DNA of 64,000 bases, from the NCBI GenBank assembly GCA_038528965.1, contig JBCBEC010000038.1, positions 1 to 64,000 of the forward strand. Reading direction: 5' to 3'. The notes under the pieces were generated by a model. It saw nothing but the letters and a program-made list of their open reading frames with translations. It ran no database searches and was not told the origin of the DNA. This DNA comes from Lewinella sp038528965. GTDB taxonomy: Bacteria; Bacteroidota; Bacteroidia; Chitinophagales; Saprospiraceae. The position numbers were made by a program, and so were the translations under genes. Positions 25,101 through 32,863 of this stretch are shown one piece after another. The number at the start of each line of letters is the position of its first letter. Within the stretch, counting starts at the first letter, position 1.

Positions 25101-25891
25101 TCCGGATTTAAGTTGATGACAATTGGTGGTGGTTGCGATACGGTACCACTTGCAACTGCAGTACAGCCGTTGGCGTCGGTAAGGGTCACCGTATAGGTGC
25201 CAGCTGGCACGTTGTTGATCGTTTGTCCAGAACCACCGTTACTCCACGCAAAGCTGTACGGTGGTTGCCCCGCAGCAGGAAAAGCGGTGAGAGAACCATT
25301 ACTGCCCCCTGGACAGGTTACATTGTTGGTGGTCACCGTAACTGTTGGTGGGTCGGCCGTAACGGTGATGCATTCTACAGCACCACAGAGGTTACTGTCG
25401 GTTACTGTTACACAGTATTCACCGATAGGAACGTTGGTAATGGTCTGGGTTGTTGCGCCAGTGCTCCAGTTGTAACCATAAGGGGCTATACCACCATCCG
25501 GGTTAGCGGTGATGTCAAATGGGCTGTTGCAAAGTTCGTCAGCAGCAAGGGCAACGGTTACCAGGGCTGGTTGCGTTACTTCCACACTACGAACGATGTT
25601 TTGTCCGAGGGCATCCGTCACGGTTACCGTGTAAGTACCAGCGTTAATGCCAGAGAGCGTAGCGCCAGCGTCACCAGTATTCCACTGGTAGGTGTAGCCT
25701 GGCGTGCCACCGCTAGCCGAAGCCGTCACGCTGCCGTTTGGTAGTCCAAAGCAGATGGGCTCCGTAACCGAGAATGATACTGAAAGTTGCGCGTTTAGTG
25801 TGCTAAACCCAGCAAGAGACAGTATTAGAAAAAGAGCCCTAACGGGCAAATAATTCCGGCTAATGTGTTTCCAGGGTAGCTGTTTTGTCAT
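19136..25891 (-). CDS. Giant SprB-repeat cell-surface adhesin with T9SS sorting domain
   Basis: 2251 residues. Signal peptide (ending ...AGFSTLNAQ), then about 19 SprB-type repeats of about 70 residues up to near 1395, each closing with G-T-Y-x-V-T-V-T-D-A-N-G-C. Two SdrD/CNA-B-like beta-sandwich modules follow (near 1400-1510, GNYVWEDIDHDGQQD; near 1690-1800, VGDRVWLDLNCDGVQ), then a PKD-like domain near 1920-2000. The C-terminus (LYPNPVEDVLTLELF ... YPAGVYLVRLRLGETN) is a T9SS type A sorting domain. Such proteins are exported to the cell surface; SprB itself is a mobile gliding adhesin, but gliding cannot be concluded here. Confidence 0.9.
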   Translation of the reverse strand: MTKQLPWKHISRNYLPVRALFLILSLAGFSTLNAQLSVSFSVTEPICFGLPNGSVTASASGGTPGYTYQWNTGDAGATLSGINAGTYTVTVTDALGQNIVRSVEVTQPALVTVALAADELCNSPFDITANPDGGIAPYGYNWSTGATTQTITNVPIGEYCVTVTDSNLCGAVECITVTADPPTVTVTTNNVTCPGGSNGSLTAFPAAGQPPYSFAWSNGGSGQTINNVPAGTYTVTLTDANGCTAVASGTVSQPPPIVINLNPDNPDCVGDTDGSVTSTVTGGTPPYSLSWNTGANTSSIFNLGPGTYTLTVIDANGCVQTASATLVYNSNLTVGGVGTPETCPGANDGFATVSPMGGVMPYSYLWSNGETQQVVDDAAPGPYSVTVTDAVGCVATITINVPAAAPFDVTAAGSNPTTCGVNNGTATAIINQGVGPFTFSWSNGGNTQIITGLAAGAYTVTITNGNGCIETASTTLIAPPEVFVSITAPPVLCPGSTDGTATANVSGGTAPFMYNWSTGATTPSISGIGPGNYSVIVTDANGCDDIANITIQAAPAVTFTLSGTTTVCGEGATGSAFATPTGGTAPFTFLWSTGATSSSVSGLVEGVYSVTVTDANGCSSTQSIMIDVVDDLDVFVTGTSTLCADENTGSATANPSGGTAPYTFTWNNGANTQTISGLSPGIYTVLVTDANGCTAQGSFTVTSPPDLNVIIQATDPVNCFGASDATLTAVASGGTPAYTYAWSTGDTGATITGLPAGTYTVTATDASGCTDMASFTVTQTQEIDVSITGETTVCGAEDSGFAGTVVSGGTPPYSYNWSTGAVSENISNLVSGTYSVTVTDAAGCTGEESITINVVSDFSVSLIPRNALCFGDNNGSVLAIADGGSMPYNYMWSNGATGNEITGLVAGTYTVTVTEGNGCVTEVSATVGQPGMLTATASGVDPLCPGDTNGSALVDVSGGTAPYQYSWSNGGITSSVNNLSAGTYTVTITDANLCTTTASVTLNDPPALNVNVTAPTITCGGTATGTATAIVTGGTGAYTYMWSDGQTGASAIDLIAGTYSVTVTDANGCSEVVGAIVVSELPQITIDFNVTNLECTSAPVGAITAFASNGTAPYNFAWSNGQNGATITGLGAGTYTVTVTDANGCQAVRSAEIIQTAGFTAGAPGTNVTCFGFNDGSATVIPNGGQAPFAFDWSNGETTETITNLAPGTYSVTVTDANECFATASVVISEPAPVVANVSGNNLDCGGDNDGSATVTPSGGTGPYIFAWSNGQVSATITGLSGGTYTVTVTDANGCTATNSIVITEPADLDVNITQNSGTCSNVNQGILVANVSGGTPGFTYLWSNGATTATASNLAPGTYSVTVTDANGCTESAFAAVTTFPAPSCSVTVDSESTLGDNGAVTVNVSGGTAPFTYDWSNGGDTQSLTGLAPGTYSVTVTDANGCQTTCSATLEPLAGLGNYVWEDIDHDGQQDDFEPPVPGVTVNLKDADGNVIATTVTDDNGEYYFLGLDPGTYSVQFVIPDGFDYTSSNQGDDALDNDIEPGMNGMTANYTLDPGEIDLTIDGGIYVPPNGVISDPCSCLNNSTTEDDGQFSEIFTIRSYPNETWTIIDGSGMFFAPNGDPPNAPVPVTFPQPTVEVEPGVYEFAFRLVDEIMYSVVTTNGFDTLSISNVCEYPTVNIDELPPADLCLADAPIQLGANPNIPGNMIFTVNGVITTEIDPLVLGTGDFELIATLVPLDVEECEATIVTQFTITDECLATVGDRVWLDLNCDGVQGGNEPGVPGVEVTITGTAEFNDPDVNITTFTDANGNFFFNVPPGNYKLTFGEVPGFDLTTPNQGGNDELDSDVNPVTLMTDFFHLDPYEENFSFDMGLCPECVNITYPGAIGQDQYLCAPGNDPEPFVSLDEPSGGEGEIEYLWMFTNGLPNTPIQTWTPIPNSNSPTYDAGPLFFTTYFARCARIEECGPFLESNIIVVEVGDETEAIINGPGLVCWNEPTTFVAEDLAPFSEVTWNFTGGATPSTVNGPEATVTWTNVGVFEVELIVTVDGCSAYDYKTITITTSPTICGQGLVIDSDVTNPEAGQIMVSWEMNANIPGLSYHVEHSADGENFERVATVTDPVNALNGIHYFEFYSEAPKRGLNYYRVQVEDDQSNTAYSNIEEVVLYNDSKIAMLYPNPVEDVLTLELFDTFDEQDVTLEIFSVSGKQMATLEVDAEQRRMQLDFNAYPAGVYLVRLRLGETNIRTMKVVKRK

Positions 25892-26221
25892 GGTAGATTA
25901 ATGATTAGTTTTTTAAATACTTCAACCCTCTTAATGCGTTCGCATTAGGCAGGAGGCGTTTGCCATTAGGCCCGTATACCCGTAAGCAGCACACCAACAA
26001 ATGGAGTGACTGATACGAATAAGTTATACTGTTTCAAGCAGACAGTGTTGCAAGTAGTGCTGCTCGAATATCAGTATTTATAAACACGGTCCTCTGGCAT
26101 TGCCAAAGGGCAAGTAAGTAAGGGAAAAGTAACGGTGGGGAAGGAGAAACAACTTTCGTTGCTTCTTGTACCCACAAATTAACAAAAAATTTGACGACTA
26201 TTCAATGGATTAGTCACAAGA

Positions 26222-26284
26222 ATAAAAAAAAGTCGTGCTGCCAAATGCAACACGACCTGCTAATAACAAATTATAATCCCATGA
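26222..26284 (-). ncRNA. 3' end of candidate small RNA, unit 2 (terminator plus conserved box)
   Basis: On the minus strand the box TCATGGGATTATA (26272-26284) is followed 15 nt later by hairpin GTCGTG...CACGAC (26232-26256) and eight T. A terminator this strong with no gene ending nearby suggests a short transcript or attenuator upstream of the adhesin gene. Confidence 0.45.
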
Positions 26285-26499
26285 TTCTTGCAGCTGCTAA
26301 AACTTAGACAGCCATATATCTTTAGACACCACCGAAATCGGCGTGCATAGTGCACCTCAGGGCGTTCTTAGTAGATGATGTAGATAGTGAAGTGTGTGGA
26401 GTAATTGCTGTAAGCAGTAATTATAACTGCTTTTCTTGCTCTTTATTGCGCGCTGTTATCTAAAACAACAAAGCGAAGGGAAGAAAGGTTTCAAGCTGG

Positions 26500-26558
26500 A
26501 AAAAATGAGTCGCATCACTCTCCCCAGGTGATACGACTCAAGATTTATAATCCCATGA
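26500..26558 (-). ncRNA. 3' end of candidate small RNA, unit 1 (terminator plus conserved box)
   Basis: The same 13-nt box TCATGGGATTATA (26546-26558) precedes hairpin GAGTCG(T)ATCAC.../GTGAT(G)CGACTC (26507-26539) and a T-run on the minus strand. Stem sequences differ from unit 2, but the layout is the same. Confidence 0.45.
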
Positions 26559-26649
26559 ACATTTGCGAATATATAGCAGTCTAAAACTGCTTTTTGAATC
26601 TTATGGTATTCTCGTAGTGTGTGTCTCTTCTAAAATTCGAGAATTTGTT

Positions 26650-26689
26650 GTAGTAAGTCAGGTTTAATCCCTTTCACCTGACTTACTAC
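26650..26689. other. Hairpin with perfect 14-bp stem
   Basis: GTAGTAAGTCAGGT (26650-26663) and ACCTGACTTACTAC (26676-26689) with a 12-nt loop. No T-run follows on either strand. It lies within the presumed 5' part of candidate small RNA unit 1. Confidence 0.5.
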
Positions 26690-26939
26690 CTACAAATTAA
26701 TATCCCAAATACTTTTTCAAGTTTGCCAGCCAGTTCGTTTACTAGCTGTGCCTTTGTTTGACATTACAATTATCTTAATTAAATGTAGGGGCAACAAAGA
26801 CAAAAATGAATATTTGTGATGTTTTTTTTCACATTTTTTAAATGTAAAAAATTGACAAACAACATTTTATGGTGATAATTTGTGTAATGTAAAATATTCC
26901 TTGTGCGAACTTTTTTGATGAAAAAAAGTGCAATTTTTT

Positions 26940-28064
26940 CTAGAATGGGTTCTGGAATGCGGGATTATTTGTGAATGTGGTGTCCGTTAGGGTGTTTAGA
27001 TAGGCCAAAAGAGCCTGCTTCTCAGCTTCCGTTAAATCGAAGGGGCGAATGTTGGCATCTGAGAATTCTGCGCCGTGTCCACCTGATGCGTAATGGTCTA
27101 GTACTTCCTCCAAGCTTGCGAAGCGGCCATCGTGCATGTAAGGGGCAGTCAAGGCGATATTCCGTAAGGTTGGAACGCGGAACTTACCGTTGTCAAATAT
27201 TACACCAGTCACAGCACCCCGGCCTCTATCCGGGAAACCTTCATAACTGCCACCTGGGTCATCAAGCCCGTTGTTCATGAATTGACTATTGGTAAAGTTT
27301 ACACCATTGTGGCAATGCGTACAACCCGGATGCTCCAGTGTGATGGCTGTTTCTACTTCAAAGAGCTGTTCGCCAAATAGCTCCTCTTCGGTAAACCGGC
27401 CCTGGTTATTCCAAATGACTTGATCATATTTACTGTCGCCACTAATGAGCGTGCGTTCAAATTGGGCAATGGCCTTTACCGCTAGGTCTCTGGTGATTTC
27501 AGAGGTGAGGTCAATGCCAAAGGCAGATCGAAAACGTTTGGGATAGTCCGGGTGTCTCCGCAGCTTTTCTTCGACATTCTCCCAAGTATCATTGAGTTCG
27601 TCGTGGGCTTCAATTGGTAAGAGTGCCTGATCTTCTAGGGTGAAAGCGCGTCCGTCCCAAAAGAACACACTGTCAATGAAAACCAGATTGATCAAGGCCA
27701 TTGCATTACGTGGTGTTTCAATACCCTGGATCCCTACACTCTTATCCAGCCCATCAGTAAATGCTAAATCTGGAAAATGGCAATTCACACAGCTCATGGT
27801 GCTATCAGCTGAAAGAATAGGATCGTAAAACAACATTCTACCGAGTAGAACTCCTTCTTCCGTTAGTGGATTGTCTGCGGGGATGATGGGGATTCCAAGA
27901 TGATCAGGAAATACTAAATCGTAGGGGGTTGGGTTGTACTCTCCTTCAATTACTTCAACACCACAATCAATACAGCCAGGATCGTCGTCATCTTCGCAGG
28001 CTAAGAATAGCAGCGTGGTGAAGGCAAATAATATAAGTAGGTATCGGTAGGCTGAAAAAGTCAT
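26940..28064 (-). CDS. Di-heme cytochrome c peroxidase / MauG-like lipoprotein (copy 2)
   Basis: 374 residues. Lipoprotein signal (LLILFAFTTLLFLACEDDD). Two c-type heme sites: CVNCH in the N-terminal half and CTHCH in the C-terminal half, with the closing MHDGRFASLEEVLDHYASGG of the CcpA/MauG family. It uses or transfers oxidising equivalents at high-valent di-heme iron in the periplasm. The start overlaps the stop of the upstream homologue by a few bases (TAATG). With the MbnP-like genes upstream it resembles MbnP/MbnH pairs. Confidence 0.88.
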   Translation of the reverse strand: MTFSAYRYLLILFAFTTLLFLACEDDDDPGCIDCGVEVIEGEYNPTPYDLVFPDHLGIPIIPADNPLTEEGVLLGRMLFYDPILSADSTMSCVNCHFPDLAFTDGLDKSVGIQGIETPRNAMALINLVFIDSVFFWDGRAFTLEDQALLPIEAHDELNDTWENVEEKLRRHPDYPKRFRSAFGIDLTSEITRDLAVKAIAQFERTLISGDSKYDQVIWNNQGRFTEEELFGEQLFEVETAITLEHPGCTHCHNGVNFTNSQFMNNGLDDPGGSYEGFPDRGRGAVTGVIFDNGKFRVPTLRNIALTAPYMHDGRFASLEEVLDHYASGGHGAEFSDANIRPFDLTEAEKQALLAYLNTLTDTTFTNNPAFQNPF

Positions 28065-29089
28065 TAATCGTCAGTTGTGAATGGATAATAGTTGGGGTTG
28101 TACAGGGCGGTGCTATCAGTGAGCGTTGACAAAAATGCGAGTAAATCTGCCTTGTCCTGGTCAGAAAGGTGTAAAGATCGCACATTCGGGTCGACATTTT
28201 CCGCATAAGCTCCGCCACTATTGTAGTGATTAAGTACTTCATTAATATGGCTCATGCGGCCGTCGTGCATATATGGTGCAGTTACTAGAACATTACGCAA
28301 GGTAGGTACCCGAAACTTACCATTATCATATCTATTTCCCGTGATTGCCCCCAGGCCTGGATCGGGAAAGTCCAAGAGGGTAGCGCTACTATCTAGTCCG
28401 GTATTGGCAAAACCTAAATTGGTAAAGAGTGGATCCATGTGGCAATGATTACATTCCGCCATGGGCACATCGGGGTAACCCGCATCGAAAAAGATGGTCC
28501 AACCACGTTGCTCTTGTGTAGTAAAACTCGCCTCCCCGCGCTGGACACGGTCATACTTACTGTCTGCACTGATCAGGGTGCGTTGGAATTGTGCCAGGGC
28601 TTTGGCCGTATTTGCTTTATCAATAGCTTCACCGGGGAAGGCTGCCTCAAACAGTGTTTTGTAGCCACTGTTGGATTGTAGCTGCTGCTCAATCTGGTTC
28701 CAGTTGTTTCCCATTTCCAGCGTGTCGCTCAATGGGTGCAGGGCTTGTTCTTCCAAGCTGGCACTTCGTCCATCCCAGAAGACTGATTTATAGTGGAAGC
28801 CAACGTTTAGCAAGCTAGGAGCTGAACGGTGACCTTTTCTTCCTGCTAAACCACTACTAAGCGCGGCACCATCGGTAAAGGCCAGTTCAGGGCGGTGACA
28901 ACTGGCACAGCTAATGGTGTTGTCTACGGATAAAATAGGATCAAAGAAGAGCGTTCGACCTAATTCTACACCTTCAACCGTAGTTGGATTATCGGCAGGG
29001 ATGACCATTTCGATAAAGTCGGGAGGCGTTGGTATAGCGTAAGGGGTCGGCCCGATGGCCGAAGAGCATGAGATAAGCCCCCAGGCCAA
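28064..29089 (-). CDS. Di-heme cytochrome c peroxidase / MauG-like lipoprotein (copy 1)
   Basis: About 341 residues from a TTG at 29087-29089, but the lipoprotein signal (GLVLLAWGLISCSS) begins upstream of it. The same frame stays open to the stop of the preceding gene with no ATG, GTG or TTG in a suitable place; AAA-ATC-CGT-ACA is the natural beginning. Heme sites CASCH and CNHCH. Closely related to the next gene downstream, indicating tandem duplication. Probably periplasmic, with an MbnP-like protein as a likely partner (inference). Confidence 0.85.
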   Translation of the reverse strand: MAWGLISCSSAIGPTPYAIPTPPDFIEMVIPADNPTTVEGVELGRTLFFDPILSVDNTISCASCHRPELAFTDGAALSSGLAGRKGHRSAPSLLNVGFHYKSVFWDGRSASLEEQALHPLSDTLEMGNNWNQIEQQLQSNSGYKTLFEAAFPGEAIDKANTAKALAQFQRTLISADSKYDRVQRGEASFTTQEQRGWTIFFDAGYPDVPMAECNHCHMDPLFTNLGFANTGLDSSATLLDFPDPGLGAITGNRYDNGKFRVPTLRNVLVTAPYMHDGRMSHINEVLNHYNSGGAYAENVDPNVRSLHLSDQDKADLLAFLSTLTDSTALYNPNYYPFTTDD

Positions 29090-29137
29090 TAAGACCAGCC
29101 CTACATAAATTGGAGTTGTACGGATTTTCGCTCGAGT

Positions 29138-29905
29138 TTAGTTGACCAGGGCAATATTGTTAACGATATTTTCCCATAGAAACTGGTAGATGTCTGGATT
29201 GTTAGTATGGTCTATCGTATTGGACAGCTCGTTTAAATCAAGGAAGTCGCCATCGCGCTGCAGTACTTGCTCAAGATCCAGCACAAAGGTTAGCTCTGTG
29301 GTCTTACCCGACTGGATAGCTACCTCATTGTTCACCGTGCCAACAGTAAATAAATCATCTGCACCAATATGGTAGGTCAGCTTATCGCTAAACTCGCCAT
29401 CACCGTCGAGATCGGCATTTGCTTCGATTTTCGCGAAAACGTAGCCGCGGGCCCAAGACCAGAAATTATCGGTCAGAGGGTGCCCCGCCTGATAGTTGCT
29501 GGGTTGGGTGGCGTTGAGTTCGGCATTCAGCCCCATGCCAAACTGTATTTGGTCGTAAGTGCCAGGGGTTAAATCATCATAAGAAAAACGTACACCTCCA
29601 TCTGCGGTATTGCTGTCGTAGAAGTCCGCGTAGCTAATGAGCTCTACCTCACTCAGGACCGTTTCGCGATTATCCTGCTGGGCTACGAGCGCTAGATCAG
29701 AAATGTAATAGTTGACCAACTGAAACTTGATGGGAGTACCATCTGGATAAGTGTATACCTGGTCGAGCATAACCAAGGGGTCATCACCGTAACGGGCCTT
29801 GAAAATTACATCCAAGTTGGCCGATCCTTGATCATCGTCATCACAAGCAACGAATAAAACACTACTCAAAACAGCTATAGAGAAGAGATAGAAAAATTGG
29901 CGCAT
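29138..29905 (-). CDS. MbnP-like lipoprotein
   Basis: 255 residues from the ATG at 29903-29905 (a longer start is less likely because the lipoprotein signal MRQFFYLFSIAVLSSVLFVA-C begins here). Contains the family motif NFWSWARGYVFAKIE near the middle and GxxxTELTFVLDLEQVL-like C-terminal strands. In MbnP proteins a conserved tryptophan in this region is oxidised to kynurenine by the partner di-heme enzyme MbnH and contributes to copper binding; that chemistry is known for the family and inferred here. Two such enzymes follow immediately. Confidence 0.82.
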   Translation of the reverse strand: MRQFFYLFSIAVLSSVLFVACDDDDQGSANLDVIFKARYGDDPLVMLDQVYTYPDGTPIKFQLVNYYISDLALVAQQDNRETVLSEVELISYADFYDSNTADGGVRFSYDDLTPGTYDQIQFGMGLNAELNATQPSNYQAGHPLTDNFWSWARGYVFAKIEANADLDGDGEFSDKLTYHIGADDLFTVGTVNNEVAIQSGKTTELTFVLDLEQVLQRDGDFLDLNELSNTIDHTNNPDIYQFLWENIVNNIALVN

Positions 29906-30026
29906 CGCAATTGATTTTAAGTTTTGGATGAAAGTCTCTACGTCCATTTAGAACACAAATTCTGCCTACAGAAGACAGCTTCTTTTCTGTTAGGTCAACA
30001 ACTAAGATGCTCCAAAGTTAAGTCGG

Positions 30027-30890
30027 TCAGTTGGCCAAAAGAGAGGTTAATGTGAAGGATTGTGTAAGGTTTTCGACAAAGCTATTCTTTAAGGCCGTGG
30101 TATCCGTCGATCTTACATCAATACCCTCAAACCACTTGGTGATGTTTTGCTCGATCACCAGCGTTGGATTAAAGCCTTCGATAAAGGGAGTAGGGGCCAA
30201 CATGTCGAGCATTAAGTCCTGTCGGAAGTCATTGCCGTAGAGGTTGATTTCCCGTGGGATAGTGTCGATAGAGGTGGTGTCCTGAAAGTACTCGATTTTG
30301 GCAAAGATGTAACCGAGGTCCGATCCCAAGTTCATTTGCCCCGCCTGAGGAGCCAAGGGATGTGAAGTAGATACCGAGGTAGTAACCGCTTTGTTAGTGG
30401 GGTCCTCAATTCCGAAAGTAGCCTGTAATTGAGTGAGGGTGCCACTGGGTTCGAGGGTGCCCAGGCTAACAGTTTCTGTGCTGCCGCCGATATCAGCGAG
30501 TGCTATGTCATCCAGAATAGTGATCATGCTCGTATCTCCTCCTTCGGCAATACTTAGGTCTAGCGAATCGATAATGCGGAGTGTTTCTCCAGTGCTAGTG
30601 ACCAAACGGAGGTTGGACCAGTAGAAGCGGATGCGATCGAAGCGGAAGGGGTTTCCGGCCGCATCTACATAAAAGGTATCTAGTCGCAGGGAGACGGTAG
30701 TATCCGGGTAGGTCCAAACATTACTAAACCGCAAATTCAGGCTGGGAAAGGTGCAGCAGTCAGCACATGCTTCGTCGGCATCCAAGTCAAAGTTGGTGGC
30801 TCGCACATCCAGGCAACCTTCTGTGGGCTCGTAGCAGGCGCTGAGTAGAGCAGCCATCAAAAGACAACATAATCCGGTACTTAGTTTCAT
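30027..30890 (-). CDS. MbnP-like lipoprotein lacking the tryptophan motif
   Basis: 287 residues from the ATG at 30888-30890, 2 nt after the exonuclease stop. Lipoprotein signal (LCCLLMAALLSACYEP) followed by a Cys-rich segment (GCLDVRATNFDLDADEACAD, CC), which looks like a small disulfide or metal module. The MbnP-like body is recognisable (FRFDRIRFYWSNLRLV; LGYIFAKIEYFQD), but the WSW of the neighbour is replaced by MNLGSD. It may be a non-oxidised partner or have another ligand. Confidence 0.72.
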   Translation of the reverse strand: MKLSTGLCCLLMAALLSACYEPTEGCLDVRATNFDLDADEACADCCTFPSLNLRFSNVWTYPDTTVSLRLDTFYVDAAGNPFRFDRIRFYWSNLRLVTSTGETLRIIDSLDLSIAEGGDTSMITILDDIALADIGGSTETVSLGTLEPSGTLTQLQATFGIEDPTNKAVTTSVSTSHPLAPQAGQMNLGSDLGYIFAKIEYFQDTTSIDTIPREINLYGNDFRQDLMLDMLAPTPFIEGFNPTLVIEQNITKWFEGIDVRSTDTTALKNSFVENLTQSFTLTSLLAN

Positions 30891-30892
30891 CC

Positions 30893-31705
30893 TTACTGTT
30901 GCTGGTTTTCGCGCATTATACGACGGGCAATTTGCTTGACCTGACTGGAGAATTCTTTGTTCAGGATCCAATTATAATAGTTCTTATCCCTTTTGAAGAC
31001 GTCTGCAACGGGCTGACCGTTGTATTTGCCAAAGGCAAAAACGATTTTTCCGTCTTGATCATAGCGCATTTTCTGGGTGGCATCTACAAAACGGGTGTCG
31101 TTAGTGAAGTCGTGTAAGGACTTTATGTCGGCTTGAATGGCGTTAGGAACTTTGTTGCCATCGTTGTCGATGTAGGGCTTGCCTTCGTACATTTTCAGCT
31201 GCCCTTTGAAGACCTCAATGGTAGCCCGTACATCGGCCATGGCATCGTGCGCATTTTCCATCTCTTGCTGACAGTAATAGCGCAGGGCAGCACTTAAGGT
31301 ACGCGGCTCCATTTTATAAAAGATGCGCTGCACATCGATCAAGCGACGTTTCTCTACACTAAACTCTAATCCGGCCCGATCGAACTCTTCCATCAGCATG
31401 GGCACATCGAAGCGGTTGGAGTTATAGCCAGCCAAATCTGCGTTGCCAATAAAGTCGTAGATTTCCTGTGCTACCTGATTAAACAGTGGCTTGCGAGCTA
31501 CGTCCTTTGGCGTAATACCGTGTACGCTCATGGCCTCCTCGGATATTGGAATACCAGGATTGATCAGGTAGGTCCGTTCTTCGGGTGCTTTACCCTTGGC
31601 TGAATACTTGATCATGGCCAACTGAATGATCCGGTCGCGGATAACGTGTAGTCCGGTGGATTCGATATCAAAAAATAGGAGGTCGCGAGTGAGCTGTAGA
31701 TCCAT
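30893..31705 (-). CDS. 3'-5' exonuclease, DEDDh (DnaQ-like) with ExoX-like C-terminus
   Basis: 270 residues. ExoI motif FFDIESTGL, ExoII near NSNRFDVPMLMEEF and ExoIII HDAMADVRAT give the DEDDh acids. The C-terminal part (FAFGKYNGQPVADVF...YYNWILNKEF) resembles the small domain following ExoX-type exonucleases. It probably takes part in DNA proofreading or repair. It is the first gene of a run reaching the MauG-like genes, though functional linkage is unlikely. Confidence 0.87.
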   Translation of the reverse strand: MDLQLTRDLLFFDIESTGLHVIRDRIIQLAMIKYSAKGKAPEERTYLINPGIPISEEAMSVHGITPKDVARKPLFNQVAQEIYDFIGNADLAGYNSNRFDVPMLMEEFDRAGLEFSVEKRRLIDVQRIFYKMEPRTLSAALRYYCQQEMENAHDAMADVRATIEVFKGQLKMYEGKPYIDNDGNKVPNAIQADIKSLHDFTNDTRFVDATQKMRYDQDGKIVFAFGKYNGQPVADVFKRDKNYYNWILNKEFSSQVKQIARRIMRENQQQ

Positions 31706-31775
31706 GTATTGGAGTCAATTTGGGGCAAAGGTAGCCAACTGAAATAAGAATGTTATTGGGAAAGTACAGCGGAAA

Positions 31776-32840
31776 TTACTCAAAGAGGGCAGCAAAGCCA
31801 GCCGTCATCTTTACTTCGAGTTCTCCCTGCTCATTTCCGTAGATGAAATACCCTTCAATACCAGGCATCTCATCCACCATCGTATAGGCTTTTTCCAGGC
31901 CTGCTACCATTGCAGCGGTAGCCAAGCCATCGGCCGTAGCGCAGTCTTTAGCTAGAATAGAAGCACTGAGTAGCATGCTGCGTTCTGGATAGCCCGTAAA
32001 AGGATTAATGGTATGACTAAATTTTTGACCGTCTAATTCGTAGAAGTTGCGATAGTTTCCAGAAGTAGCGATGGCGGCGTTTTCCAGCGGTACCGCTGTT
32101 TGCATATCAGTAGGTGAAGCCTCCTCCTTGGGAATAGCAATACCGATGCGCCAGGGAGTATTCTGTTCGTCCTTATATCCCCTGGCACGCACTTCTCCAC
32201 CAATATCCACCAGATAACTCTTTATACCATTGGCGTCCAGAAAGGCAGCCAGTAAGTCCACGCCGTAGCCTTTTGCGATAGCTGAAAAATCAATTTGGGT
32301 GCCCGGACTGGCTTTGTCTAATTGGATAGCGGATATAGAATGGATAACGGGATCATAATCAATCTTGTCCACCCCTACGAATTGCATTAGGGAATCTACC
32401 TTGCTGCTGTCTACCGAAGTAACCGGCTTTTTGGGTGTGTAGCCAAAACCCCAGTAATTAACCAGGGGCATGATGGTGGGATTGAAATAGTTTTCCGTTC
32501 TGTCGGCCATGTCCAGCGCCAGTTCTAGATTGGCTAGGAAGTGCGGCGCAGCTTGCATGGTCTCGGCGTCAATAGCGTGTAGGTCGCCGTAGTTGAAGCG
32601 CGAGATTAGGGCTTCCGGAATGTAGGTGGAAACCTCCATGTTTAGCGCCACCAAAAGGGAGTCTGTTTGGCTTTGCTGGATAGTGTTTTCACCAGCGCGG
32701 TAGGTCACTCGATAGTAAGTGCCCATCGTTTCTCCTTGGATGATTTGGGGGGTGTTTGAAGTATTGGTTGCGGGATTGTTGACACACGCGCTAAGCACCA
32801 GGCTAAGCGTCAGGTACAGGGGCCAGATATGTGTTTTCAT
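31776..32840 (-). CDS. apbE: FAD:protein FMN transferase (ApbE), lipoprotein
   Basis: 354 residues from the ATG at 32838-32840, which places the lipoprotein signal (LYLTLSLVLSACVNN) at the N-terminus. ApbE motifs: MGTYYRVTY, IDFSAIAKGYGVDLLAAFL, VDIGGEVRARG, SGNYRNF...HTINPFTGYP and CATADGLATAAMVAG with the Mg2+-binding Asp. It attaches FMN covalently to periplasmic proteins such as Rnf/Nqr subunits. Confidence 0.9.
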   Translation of the reverse strand: MKTHIWPLYLTLSLVLSACVNNPATNTSNTPQIIQGETMGTYYRVTYRAGENTIQQSQTDSLLVALNMEVSTYIPEALISRFNYGDLHAIDAETMQAAPHFLANLELALDMADRTENYFNPTIMPLVNYWGFGYTPKKPVTSVDSSKVDSLMQFVGVDKIDYDPVIHSISAIQLDKASPGTQIDFSAIAKGYGVDLLAAFLDANGIKSYLVDIGGEVRARGYKDEQNTPWRIGIAIPKEEASPTDMQTAVPLENAAIATSGNYRNFYELDGQKFSHTINPFTGYPERSMLLSASILAKDCATADGLATAAMVAGLEKAYTMVDEMPGIEGYFIYGNEQGELEVKMTAGFAALFE

Positions 32841-32863
32841 TAAAGGGGGATTTTTGGGTGGGG

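Larger units (their letters stand above)
25892..26939. other. 1-kb non-coding region between peroxidase and adhesin genes
   Basis: No credible ORF. It contains two minus-strand hairpin/T-run units (26222-26284 and 26500-26558), a 14-bp perfect hairpin (26650-26689) and very AT-rich sequence from 26760 to 26940. The adhesin promoter should lie in 25892-26220, but I could not assign it. Confidence 0.65.

Noticed and set aside
19274..25744. Several long plus-strand open frames opposite the adhesin gene
   Set aside because: They are antisense shadows of the repetitive SprB coding sequence.
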